From Winogradskyella sp. (GTDB lineage Bacteria > Bacteroidota > Bacteroidia > Flavobacteriales > Flavobacteriaceae), in contig NZ_JABSSU010000003.1 in the NCBI RefSeq assembly GCF_013213835.1, forward strand, positions 425,796 to 489,795: DNA of 64,000 bases, read 5' to 3'. How positions within the stretch are numbered: the first letter of the stretch is position 1; the number at the start of each line of letters is the position of its first letter. Below the pieces are notes generated by a model, which was not told the origin of the DNA, did not search any database, and was given only the letters and a program-made list of their open reading frames with translations. The position numbers were made by a program, and so were the translations under genes. Positions 51,160 to 59,012 of this stretch are shown here, one piece after another.

Positions 51160-51723
51160 TTATTCACCAGCTTTTTCTAATTGCTCACCACCTGGAATAT
51201 CCATTGTTTTTGTAATCTTAGAGATTTGTCTTAAATCTATATCACCTGTAAGTGTCAATAAAACAGTTTCTATTTCACGTTTTTTGCCATTAATTTCAAT
51301 GTTTTGACCTTCAGTTACCTCTTTAAGTCCACTTACAAACATTAATAATTCTTTTACGTGATTCTCATCTTTACCTTCTAAAACATAAAACTTTACAGTT
51401 TGACCACCATCTTTAATTCTCATTAACTCTTCTAAATCTGAAGACTTAATATATTTTGCCACAGTAGCCTTCATGTCAGCAGAGATCTTTTCATCACCTG
51501 TGGTAAACACTTTAAGACCTGTGATTTTCTTGATCATTTCTAAAGTTTCTTGTGCTTCAGGATCATCCATATCCATATCGATACTTGCGATCATCTTAAA
51601 CATCTTCTGATTTACAATTACAGATGTTACCTCTTCTAAATCTTCATACTTATCAAAGATACTTTGAGCGCCTGATAACATTGGTGCTGCAATAAGTGCT
51701 AGAATAATTACTATTTTTTTCAT
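51160..51723 (-). CDS. DUF4252 exported protein
   Basis: The 187-residue protein has a signal peptide (IVIILALIAAPMLSGAQ), not a lipobox, and a DUF4252 domain: DLEEVTSVIVNQKMFKMIASIDMDMDDPEAQETLEMIKKITGLKVFTTGD ... RIKDGGQTVKFYVLEGKDENHVKELLMFVSGLKE. It stands directly upstream of a DUF4252 lipoprotein, so the two are a soluble and an anchored form of the same fold. Both are controlled by the sigma/anti-sigma pair upstream, as an inference from gene order. Confidence 0.85.
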   Translation of the reverse strand: MKKIVIILALIAAPMLSGAQSIFDKYEDLEEVTSVIVNQKMFKMIASIDMDMDDPEAQETLEMIKKITGLKVFTTGDEKISADMKATVAKYIKSSDLEELMRIKDGGQTVKFYVLEGKDENHVKELLMFVSGLKEVTEGQNIEINGKKREIETVLLTLTGDIDLRQISKITKTMDIPGGEQLEKAGE

Positions 51724-51743
51724 GATTTCTTGTTTTGTGTGTT

Positions 51744-52238
51744 TTACTTGTTCTTTAAAATTCTACTTGTTTGTTTGTTAAATTCACTTAGTCTATTGAC
51801 TTGCGATACACCACTATTAAGATTATCGCTAACTAGAGCTAAGTTGGTCATTTGTGCTTTACCTTCATTCATGCCTAGAGAAATTAAACTTAAAGCTTCC
51901 ATGGTTTGATTGTATGTTTCCATGGCTATCTGCTGTTGTCTGATTTCTTCCTCGGAAGGCCCTAGAAGTTGAGGCACCATAAAACCTAGCATTAGAACTG
52001 CAACTGCTGCGACAGAAATCCATTGATACAATTTTGTTCTCTTAGGTTTTAATGGAACGTCTTTAGTATACTGTTCGTTTTGCGCTTCTGAGAAGTATAA
52101 AAATAACGGCTTGTAATGCTCTAAATGTGGCGCTACATCTTCACTTTCAAAATAAGCTCTTAATTGTGCTTCCTCTTTAAGTGTGGTCTCTGCATTATTA
52201 TACTTTTCTATAAGTGTTTCTATATTATTTAATACCAT
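51744..52238 (-). CDS. Anti-sigma-like single-span membrane protein
   Basis: The 164-residue protein has an N-terminal helical domain (IETLIEKYNNAETTLKEEAQLRAYFESEDVAPHLEHYKPLFLYF) of the type found in Bacteroidota anti-sigma factors that lack the zinc motif, one membrane span near residues 72-90 (YQWISVAAVAVLMLGFMVPQLL), and a helical extracytoplasmic part (QTMEALSLISLGMNEGKAQMTNLALVSDNLNSGVSQVNRLSEF). It overlaps the sigma-factor gene by 14 bases, the usual arrangement for cognate pairs. Confidence 0.75.
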   Translation of the reverse strand: MVLNNIETLIEKYNNAETTLKEEAQLRAYFESEDVAPHLEHYKPLFLYFSEAQNEQYTKDVPLKPKRTKLYQWISVAAVAVLMLGFMVPQLLGPSEEEIRQQQIAMETYNQTMEALSLISLGMNEGKAQMTNLALVSDNLNSGVSQVNRLSEFNKQTSRILKNK

Positions 52239-52734
52239 AACGATGTGTATTAGTCAATTTTTCTCTTATTGTTTTTCTTGCTCTTGACAGATTAACTCTT
52301 ATCGCAGTTTCATTCATTTCTAGCATTTTAGCTATTTCTGAAAATTCATACTGTTCAATATCTCTTAGTTGTACTATCATCCTTTGTTGTTCTGGTAGGT
52401 CTTCCATAATCTTTGAGACCCAACTCATACTATCTTTTGCTTCTACTTGTTTCTGTAATGACGAACTATTGTCGGTATAATTACTATGTACGATTTTTAA
52501 ATTTTGTGCTTGTTTAGATTTTAATCTGTCCAAACAAAAATTCTTAGTCATTGTCATTGAAAAAGCTTCCACATTTTTATATTCACCAATCTTTTCTTTG
52601 TTCCGCCATAATTTTAATAATATTTCTTGCGTAGCATCTTCAGCTTCTTCTTGAGAAACTAGTAAACGTTTCGCTAAACGAAACACCTTATCTTTAAATG
52701 GCATTACTAAGCTTACAAAATCTGTTTGCTTCAT
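52225..52734 (-). CDS. ECF-type RNA polymerase sigma factor
   Basis: This 169-residue protein has sigma region 2 (FRLAKRLLVSQEEAEDATQEILLKLWRNKEKI) and region 4 (LPEQQRMIVQLRDIEQYEFSEIAKMLEMNETAIRVNLSRARKTIREKL), with a short linker and no region 3, so it is of the ECF class. It probably drives its own operon (anti-sigma-like gene, two DUF4252 genes). The divergent S41 peptidase gene starts 149 bases away. Confidence 0.93.
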   Translation of the reverse strand: MKQTDFVSLVMPFKDKVFRLAKRLLVSQEEAEDATQEILLKLWRNKEKIGEYKNVEAFSMTMTKNFCLDRLKSKQAQNLKIVHSNYTDNSSSLQKQVEAKDSMSWVSKIMEDLPEQQRMIVQLRDIEQYEFSEIAKMLEMNETAIRVNLSRARKTIREKLTNTHRYGIK

Positions 52735-52882
52735 TACTTTTTTGATTGGTTGGCGACTACCTTTTTATTGGTCTTCATAACTACGACGAGAGACATTACA
52801 TTTTGTTACAAACTTTTTTTTATTAATAATAATGTAAGTAAATTTAAAGTCTTATCGACTATTAAAAACAATTGCGCAAACT

Positions 52883-54319
52883 ATGAAAAAGTTATTATTG
52901 TTATGTGTTGTACTCACCACATTTATGAGCTGTTTTGAAGATATGGATGACAATGCCATTTCTAGTACAGACGTTAAGGATTTTGTATGGAAAGGCATGA
53001 ATGCCTACTATCTCTACAACGGTCCAGATCAATCACCAAATCTCACAAATGATAGATTTGGTATAAATGGTATACAAAATCGTTATGAAAAACCAGAAGA
53101 GTATTCAGAGTTCTTAGATGGATTCGATACACCTGAAGCATTATTTAACGCACTTACATTTGATGATTTAGATGAATTTAGTGTTATTGTTCCTAACTAT
53201 TTTGATGTTTTAAATGCCCAACAGGGCACAATTTTATCTAATGGTCTAGAATTTAGATTATACTTTGTCCCTGGTAGCACAACTGAAGTCTTTGGTGCAA
53301 TTACATTAGTTTTAAATAATAGTGTGGCTGATAATCTTGGTTTAACACGTGGACAACTTTTTAGAGCAGTGGATGGAGTAAACCTAACTAATAACAATTT
53401 TAATGAGCTATTAAGTCAAAATACATATACACTTAATTTTGCAGATTATGGCACCAACGGTACGTCTGAAGTTGATGATGATACTGTAACTTTAAATGGT
53501 AATAGCACAAGTTTAACTAAAGAAAATTACACTGAAAACCCTGTACATATTGTAGAAACGTTGAGTTTTGATGGCATCAACGTTGGCTATTTAATGTATA
53601 ACGGTTTTGTTAGAAATTTTGATAATCAATTAAATGATGCCTTTGGTCAGCTTCAAGCTAATGGTGTGCAAGAACTTATATTAGATCTTAGATATAATGG
53701 TGGTGGCAGTATACAAACAGCAGCCTATTTAGCGAGTATGATTACAGGACAATTTAATGGTGAGGTGTTCTCAAAATTATTTTTCAATAATAATCAAGAA
53801 TCCAGTAACAGAGATTACGAATTTACCAGCGGTATCATTAATGGTCCTGCGATTAATAGCTTAAACCTTAATAAGGTATATGTATTAACATCTGACAGAT
53901 CGGCTTCTGCTAGTGAATTAATTATAAATAGCTTAAGTTCATACATAGACGTTATTCATATTGGAGATTTTACAGCAGGTAAAACACAGGCAAATAGATT
54001 ATTTTTTGATTCAGCTAATTTCGAGGGTAATGATGTTAATGTTGGTCATACTTATGGTATCATCCCTTTAATTGCGAATTCTACTAATGTCAACGATGAA
54101 TTGGTACCTACAAATGGTTTGGAACCAGATATTACTCTTACTGAAATGCCAGGTAATCTTGGTACTTTAGGCACATCATCAGATCCGTTATTGGCTGCGG
54201 CTATTGTGGAAATCACAGATAGTGACAGAACTTCTCTAAATCCAAACTTAAGAGGCATAGAAGAACTAGATTCTAGCAGACTAAGGTCATTTATTGATGG
54301 TCTTATGTTTGAAGACTAA
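52883..54319 (+). CDS. S41-family peptidase lipoprotein
   Basis: The 478-residue protein has a lipobox (TTFMSC, Cys about residue 17), an N-terminal cap, a PDZ-like part (VADNLGLTRGQLFRAVDGVNLT) and the S41 core: VQELILDLRYNGGGSIQTAAYLASMITGQ, then VLTSDRSASASELIINSL with the catalytic Ser and FTAGKTQANRL with the catalytic Lys. It cleaves proteins by C-terminal processing outside the inner membrane. It is divergent from the ECF sigma operon and may be part of the same response. Confidence 0.92.
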   Translation: MKKLLLLCVVLTTFMSCFEDMDDNAISSTDVKDFVWKGMNAYYLYNGPDQSPNLTNDRFGINGIQNRYEKPEEYSEFLDGFDTPEALFNALTFDDLDEFSVIVPNYFDVLNAQQGTILSNGLEFRLYFVPGSTTEVFGAITLVLNNSVADNLGLTRGQLFRAVDGVNLTNNNFNELLSQNTYTLNFADYGTNGTSEVDDDTVTLNGNSTSLTKENYTENPVHIVETLSFDGINVGYLMYNGFVRNFDNQLNDAFGQLQANGVQELILDLRYNGGGSIQTAAYLASMITGQFNGEVFSKLFFNNNQESSNRDYEFTSGIINGPAINSLNLNKVYVLTSDRSASASELIINSLSSYIDVIHIGDFTAGKTQANRLFFDSANFEGNDVNVGHTYGIIPLIANSTNVNDELVPTNGLEPDITLTEMPGNLGTLGTSSDPLLAAAIVEITDSDRTSLNPNLRGIEELDSSRLRSFIDGLMFED

Positions 54320-54355
54320 AAAAGACTGAACGATCACATAGTTTTTTATTTCAAT

Positions 54356-55072
54356 ATGACCCACAAAACCTATTTTAATTGGAGTTCTGGGAAGGATTCT
54401 GCATTGGCGCTGTTTTATTTATTACAAAATAAAAAGTACTCTATTGAGAAACTCCTTACAACCACTAATGAAGCGACTGAACGAGTCACTATGCACGGGC
54501 TAAGAGAGGAGTTACTTATTAAACAAATAGAATCTATAGAAATATCATCTCATATTATAAAGCTTCCTAAAGAACCCTCAATGGAAATTTATAATGATCT
54601 TATGACAGATACTCTAAATAGTCTTAAAAAAGAAGGTTTTACACATGCTGCTTTTGGAGATATCTTTTTGGAAGATTTAAGAATGTATAGAGATGCACAA
54701 TTATCTGCTCAAAATATTGAAACCATTTATCCACTTTGGAAAAAAAACACATCTCAACTTATTAATGAATTTATAGAATTAGGCTTCAAAACCATAGTCG
54801 TTAGTGCTAGTGCTAAATATTTTGATAAACGTTTTGTTGGTACTATCATAGACAAAGATTTTATAGATAAGTTACCTAAAGATGTCGACCCATGTGGGGA
54901 AAACGGTGAGTTTCACACCTTCTGTTTTGATGGTCCGATATTTAAACAACCTATTAATTTTGGTATTGGGCAAAAAGTGTATCGAGAGTACAAAGCGCCA
55001 AAAACAGATACAGATAACACTTTAAAAGAAGAAAAAAGGGGATTTTGGTATGTTGATTTATTTTCTTCGTAA
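54356..55072 (+). CDS. Diphthine-ammonia ligase-like (Dph6) ATP pyrophosphatase
   Basis: The 238-residue protein starts with the PP-motif NWSSGKDSALALFYLLQ and continues with TTNEATERVTMHGLREELL, GFTHAAFGDIFLEDLRMYRD and VDPCGENGEFHTFCFDGP, the characteristic motifs of the Dph6/MJ0570 family. Bacteria lack diphthamide, so the substrate is another one, possibly a tRNA or thiol intermediate. It begins 36 bases after the peptidase gene. Confidence 0.88.
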   Translation: MTHKTYFNWSSGKDSALALFYLLQNKKYSIEKLLTTTNEATERVTMHGLREELLIKQIESIEISSHIIKLPKEPSMEIYNDLMTDTLNSLKKEGFTHAAFGDIFLEDLRMYRDAQLSAQNIETIYPLWKKNTSQLINEFIELGFKTIVVSASAKYFDKRFVGTIIDKDFIDKLPKDVDPCGENGEFHTFCFDGPIFKQPINFGIGQKVYREYKAPKTDTDNTLKEEKRGFWYVDLFSS

Positions 55073-55088
55073 AAATGGTGATTTCTTA

Positions 55089-55652
55089 CTAAACAACCTC
55101 TTTTTCAAACGCCATAAAGTGAGTTGTTTGTTCATTATATAACGGAATTACATTTACTTGACACTTGTATGGTGTTCCGTCCTTTTTATAATTAATTATA
55201 ACTTCTTTAAAAGGCTTACAATCAATAACATTTTGACGTATTCTGTTTCGCACTGTAATTGAAGTATCTTCTCCTTGTAAAAACTTTGGCGTTTTGTTTT
55301 TAGCAAACGACTTAGAATAACCATTCATTTTTGTAAAACCATCATTTACCCAAATAATATTTTGGTTTTTATCTGTAACAATTAAGGCTTCATAGTCATT
55401 TTCTTTAAAGGCTGTTTTAAGATCATTTTGCCATTTATATTTCTTAGCTAAAGACAATACTTCCTTTAGTTCGTTGTTTTTTATTGTTTCAGAAATTCTT
55501 TCTTGATAACCCATCATATAAATATCCCAACTCATTAATGGCATAGTTTTAAATCTTTTCAATTCCATAGCTTTTTTGATGTCTTCGTGTTGAGAACTCT
55601 CATCACTAGTTATAAAAATATCTAAACAACCCATATAATTTGGATCTTTCAT
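55089..55652 (-). CDS. PAS-domain protein, LOV-like without the photoactive cysteine
   Basis: The 187-residue protein has a helical N-terminus (residues 1-75) and one PAS domain (about 80-185). The sequence NKTPKFLQGEDTSITVRNRIRQNVIDCKPFKEVIINYKKDG aligns with the LOV core GxNCRFLQG ... INYxKxG, but the flavin-bonding Cys position is Pro and the later Asn and Gln flavin contacts are Cys and Glu. It may bind another cofactor or act as a redox sensor. No output domain is fused to it. Confidence 0.75.
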   Translation of the reverse strand: MKDPNYMGCLDIFITSDESSQHEDIKKAMELKRFKTMPLMSWDIYMMGYQERISETIKNNELKEVLSLAKKYKWQNDLKTAFKENDYEALIVTDKNQNIIWVNDGFTKMNGYSKSFAKNKTPKFLQGEDTSITVRNRIRQNVIDCKPFKEVIINYKKDGTPYKCQVNVIPLYNEQTTHFMAFEKEVV

Positions 55653-55690
55653 CAGCTTAGTGTTATTAAATTAGATATGTTTTAATTATT

Positions 55691-55727
55691 TAATAAAAAG
55701 CCACAACATTGCAACGCTGTGGCTTTT
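55691..55727 (-). terminator. Intrinsic terminator of the btuB-btuG-like operon
   Basis: Read leftward, AAAAGCCACA (55727-55718) pairs with TGTGGCTTTT (55705-55696) around a 12-base loop, followed by TTATT. It lies 15 bases after the minus-strand operon's last stop. Confidence 0.8.
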
Positions 55728-55741
55728 GATATTAATAGGTT

Positions 55742-56800
55742 TTAGTTAAAATAAACATCACCAGGAATAATATTTACTGTAGTAGAATTGATTAATGCAT
55801 TGGTATTTAAATCATACGCAAAAAGAGAACCGTTACTTACAAAATCAACAGCATCTACTCCATATAAAACAGAATTATTAACTGTCATACCATAAAAGTT
55901 TACTCCTGTTATATTAGCAGTTGTAGGTAGCGTTAAAGAACTATCATCCATTTCATAAACACTTCCAGACATGTAATAGTACAGTTTACCATTTTCAAAT
56001 GCCAAGTAATTTGGATGTTCTGTTGTTGCAAAATCAATAGATGTTACACTATTATTACTTATATTAATTTTTGACAATTTACCAGCTGTTTCATCACCTG
56101 TCCAAGCTGGTTTTCCTCCAGATAATACCCAAAGATTATTACCTTCTAACACTAAAGAATTAGGCACATCACCAACAGTGATTGTTGTTGAAACAACATC
56201 ATTATTAGCATCTATAACAGATATCACATTATTTTGATTAAATCCACCTTGGTGAGCAACATAAACCGAATTACCTGAAGCAACAATTTCTTCTGGACCT
56301 TCTTCTACTGCAATGGTTTGAGCGTTAATAGTATTTGAAGCTACGTCGAAAATAGCAATATAATCATCTGTTGTAACAAAGCCATCGCCCCAATTAGTTA
56401 CATAACCTTTACCGTTTGCAAAAGCAATATATCTTGGGTTATTTAGACCTGTATTTATAGTTGCAACAGATTCAAATGTGTATCTATTAACAACTTCAAT
56501 TTTATTAGATACATTTAATACGATATAGGCAAAATTACCATTAAAGGCAATACTTTGAGCTGTGTCACCTAACAATGTACTATTGACATTATTAAAAATG
56601 TTGTTTTCAACAGTACTTAAATCATAAGACACATATGATACTGAGGCATTTCCCATTCCGAAGTTACCTTCGTGAGATACTAATATACCATTATCATAAT
56701 CGCCTAATGGTTCATTGTTGTTATTGTCGTCGTCGTCACTACAAGAGTTAAATAATAACCCTACGCATAAGAAAAGTAAAAGAAGTTTTTTTGTGTTCAT
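55742..56800 (-). CDS. DUF5074 surface lipoprotein, BtuG-like beta-propeller
   Basis: The 352-residue protein has a lipobox (LLFNSC, Cys about residue 20) followed directly by SDDDD, the surface-export signal seen in Bacteroidota lipoproteins. It then has YncE-type repeats (YTFESVATINTGLNNPRYIAFANGKGYVTNWGDG; VVSTTITVGDVPNSLVLEGNNLWVLSGGKPAW), a seven-bladed propeller. Position directly behind btuB and a cobalamin riboswitch marks it as the BtuG-type partner that captures vitamin B12 outside the cell and passes it to BtuB. Confidence 0.85.
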   Translation of the reverse strand: MNTKKLLLLFLCVGLLFNSCSDDDDNNNNEPLGDYDNGILVSHEGNFGMGNASVSYVSYDLSTVENNIFNNVNSTLLGDTAQSIAFNGNFAYIVLNVSNKIEVVNRYTFESVATINTGLNNPRYIAFANGKGYVTNWGDGFVTTDDYIAIFDVASNTINAQTIAVEEGPEEIVASGNSVYVAHQGGFNQNNVISVIDANNDVVSTTITVGDVPNSLVLEGNNLWVLSGGKPAWTGDETAGKLSKINISNNSVTSIDFATTEHPNYLAFENGKLYYYMSGSVYEMDDSSLTLPTTANITGVNFYGMTVNNSVLYGVDAVDFVSNGSLFAYDLNTNALINSTTVNIIPGDVYFN

Positions 56801-56802
56801 AA

Positions 56803-58632
56803 TTAAAAGTTTAAAGTTAGTCTCATGTTTAAGTTTCGGTTTGGCATTGGTCGTAATGCCACATTTTCGTAATATGTATTGTATATATTATTGATATTTA
56901 AATCAACTGTGTAATCTAGTTTAGAATTTGATTTGAAATTATACGACAAACCAATGTTTGCAACTTGGAATTCCTTAAGTGTATTACCTATAATATTAAC
57001 CTCACCATTAAATAAATGTTGATAGATTGCACTAAAGGATTTATAATTATATGAAGCCGATAGGTTTGCTTTATGAATTGGCACATAAATCAAAGGTTCT
57101 TGTCTTTCAACATCTTCAGTTTCCGTATAGGAATAAGAACCAACTAATAAAAGTTTATGATTATTAAATTCCTTCTTAAATCTTAAGTCTGCCTCTAACC
57201 CATAATGCTTGGTACTCGCAATATTAATGGGTAACCAATATCCTAAAGAACTATCTGGTCGCCATTGAATGAGGTCTGAAGTTTCGATATAAAATGTATT
57301 GATATCAAATTCCACCAATTTGGTAGTGAAACTATGACCTAAATCTATCTGATACGATTCTTCTGGGTTTAAATCTAGGTTGCCGCCAGGTGTCCAATAC
57401 AAATCATTAAATGTTGGTACTCTAAAGTTTTTTGAAGCATTTAATTTTACAGTATAATTTTTGGTTAGTTCATAACTTAAATCACCAGAGAACACAAACG
57501 GACTTTCAAAATCTGAAATAAAATCTTTTCTAAGATTAAGATTATAAGCTAGTTTATTATTTGGTTGATGGCTAAAAATTACTGTCGTAGAAAATGCATC
57601 ACGTTTTGGGTTATCAAAACTATTTCCCTCAGCAGTTATGGTTGTATAATCTGTAAGTACAGTAGTGGTAATACTATTAGTAAGCTTTCGTTCATAGTTA
57701 TGTTTTAAGTACCATGTTGTTGCTTGACCTTTAGAAAAGATATCTAAATCCTTATTTTCAAAATATTTAAATTGTTCTGATAAATGAGCAGCCTTTAATA
57801 CTGATTTATAACTTTTTTCTGCATGAACCCAATCAATCATCGTGCGATAATCTTCAGATTCATATCTACTGTTAGATGGCGCTACAATTGTGGCTGATAA
57901 ATTTCTATCACTTCTAAAATTTTGGTGATATAACTTCAATACATCTTTATCTGATAATGTATAGCCAAGATTTAAGTTAATATCTAAATTATTGAATTGC
58001 CCATTCTCATTCCTTCTATCAAGTCCAATAAACTCATAATCATTTTCTGAGTCTACATAAGCCACACCAAAATTACCTGACCATTTTTCCTTTCCGAATG
58101 AAAAATTATAATTTGTGTTAAATGTGTTAAAGCTTCCATACCCAACTCTTAGGGTATGGTCAGTATGTTCTGAAAAATCAAGCTCATTAGACAGATGTAC
58201 AGTACCACCAATAGCTCCACTTCCATATTGTACACTTCCACCAGAATTTCTAATGGTGACATTGTCATAATTAACAGATGAAATAATATTGAAATCTACT
58301 TGACCGTTGAGTATAGAATTTATATTAATACCATTCCAAATGACTCCTGTTTGAGAAGCATTGGTTCCTCTAAATGATGGCGAAGACACCATTCCATAAC
58401 CATTCTCTTTAAAATAAATACTTGAGTTAAACCTTAAGACATCAGTTAATGAGGTAGTATTCTTTTTTAGGACAGAATCGTTTAAAACAATGAGTTTATA
58501 ACCGTTTGCAAAACGCTTTAATTTTACATCACTAAGCACAACCTCATCTAACCTCTGAATAGAATCCAAAGGCTTCTGTGCGTAACCATAAACGCAACCC
58601 AGCAGTATGTAAACCAATAGCAATAACCTCAT
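56803..58632 (-). CDS. btuB: TonB-dependent vitamin B12 receptor BtuB-like
   Basis: This 609-residue protein has a signal peptide (LLLVYILLGCVYGYAQ), a TonB-box-like segment (LDEVVLSD), a plug domain (SPSFRGTNASQTGVIWNGININSILNGQVDF, then SGGSVQYGSGAIGGTVHLSN) and a 22-strand barrel that ends in the typical MRLTLNF. The length matches BtuB. The cobalamin riboswitch in its leader gives the ligand. It transports B12 across the outer membrane with energy from TonB. The DUF5074 gene follows 2 bases later. Confidence 0.92.
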   Translation of the reverse strand: MRLLLLVYILLGCVYGYAQKPLDSIQRLDEVVLSDVKLKRFANGYKLIVLNDSVLKKNTTSLTDVLRFNSSIYFKENGYGMVSSPSFRGTNASQTGVIWNGININSILNGQVDFNIISSVNYDNVTIRNSGGSVQYGSGAIGGTVHLSNELDFSEHTDHTLRVGYGSFNTFNTNYNFSFGKEKWSGNFGVAYVDSENDYEFIGLDRRNENGQFNNLDINLNLGYTLSDKDVLKLYHQNFRSDRNLSATIVAPSNSRYESEDYRTMIDWVHAEKSYKSVLKAAHLSEQFKYFENKDLDIFSKGQATTWYLKHNYERKLTNSITTTVLTDYTTITAEGNSFDNPKRDAFSTTVIFSHQPNNKLAYNLNLRKDFISDFESPFVFSGDLSYELTKNYTVKLNASKNFRVPTFNDLYWTPGGNLDLNPEESYQIDLGHSFTTKLVEFDINTFYIETSDLIQWRPDSSLGYWLPINIASTKHYGLEADLRFKKEFNNHKLLLVGSYSYTETEDVERQEPLIYVPIHKANLSASYNYKSFSAIYQHLFNGEVNIIGNTLKEFQVANIGLSYNFKSNSKLDYTVDLNINNIYNTYYENVALRPMPNRNLNMRLTLNF

Positions 58633-58677
58633 GTCACTCTAAACTTTTATCCCGAAAGTTTGACTTCATTGTTGAAA

Positions 58678-58905
58678 TTGGCAGGTCTCCTGACTTATTC
58701 TTTACTATTTTACCTTCCCAAGAATGTCTTTACGAAGTTGACTTAAAGTCAACTGTGGCAATCTCTCAGTGGTATTGCAGAAAATAGTAACCTTTTTAAA
58801 AGGTACCGAAACGACACTTCGACTGCGCTCAGTGTGACAGTTCGGTATGAACTTACAGTTGCGGGAACAGTTTTGGATTTACACCAAATTCCCTTTTAAT
58901 CGATT
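58678..58905 (-). ncRNA. Cobalamin riboswitch
   Basis: On the minus strand the conserved parts run in order: GGGAATTTGGTG then TCC near 58890-58875, CCCGCAACTGT (58863-58853), the B12 box ACCACTG (58774-58768), TTGGGAAGG, and AAGTCAGGAGACCTGCC (58696-58680). The variable arms between them hold a GTTGACTT/AAGTCAAC stem (58737-58753) and a dispersed repeat (58818-58839). The aptamer ends 46 bases before the btuB start, so binding of adenosylcobalamin probably blocks ribosome access or terminates early. Confidence 0.92.
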
Positions 58906-58923
58906 TAGAATATTTTCTAAATC
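58902..58923 (-). promoter_or_regulatory. 5' hairpin ahead of the cobalamin riboswitch
   Basis: GATTTAGAA (58923-58915, minus strand) pairs with TTCTAAATC (58910-58902) around a 4-base AATA loop. It lies just inside the presumed transcript start and immediately before the aptamer, so it may protect the mRNA 5' end or stabilise P1. Confidence 0.5.
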
Positions 58924-58939
58924 AAACCAAAATTCTTTG

Positions 58940-58975
58940 CGAAAGTAAAACAATTTATTGAAGCACTTATCAAAA
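58940..58975 (-). promoter_or_regulatory. Candidate btuB promoter
   Basis: On the minus strand TTTTG (58975-58971) and the -7 box TACTTTCG (58947-58940, one base off TAnnTTTG) are 23 bases apart, at the upper limit of the flavobacterial spacing. Transcription would start about 58933, ahead of the leader hairpin and the riboswitch. Confidence 0.5.
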
Positions 58976-58988
58976 GTCTAAATAATCT

Positions 58989-58996
58989 TATTTTTG
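58989..58996 (+). promoter_or_regulatory. Candidate -7 box of btuF
   Basis: TATTTTTG, a perfect TAnnTTTG box, lies 16 bases before the btuF start, giving a very short leader. There is therefore no space for a riboswitch on this side. Confidence 0.45.
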
Positions 58997-59012
58997 ATTC
59001 AAATTCTATACT

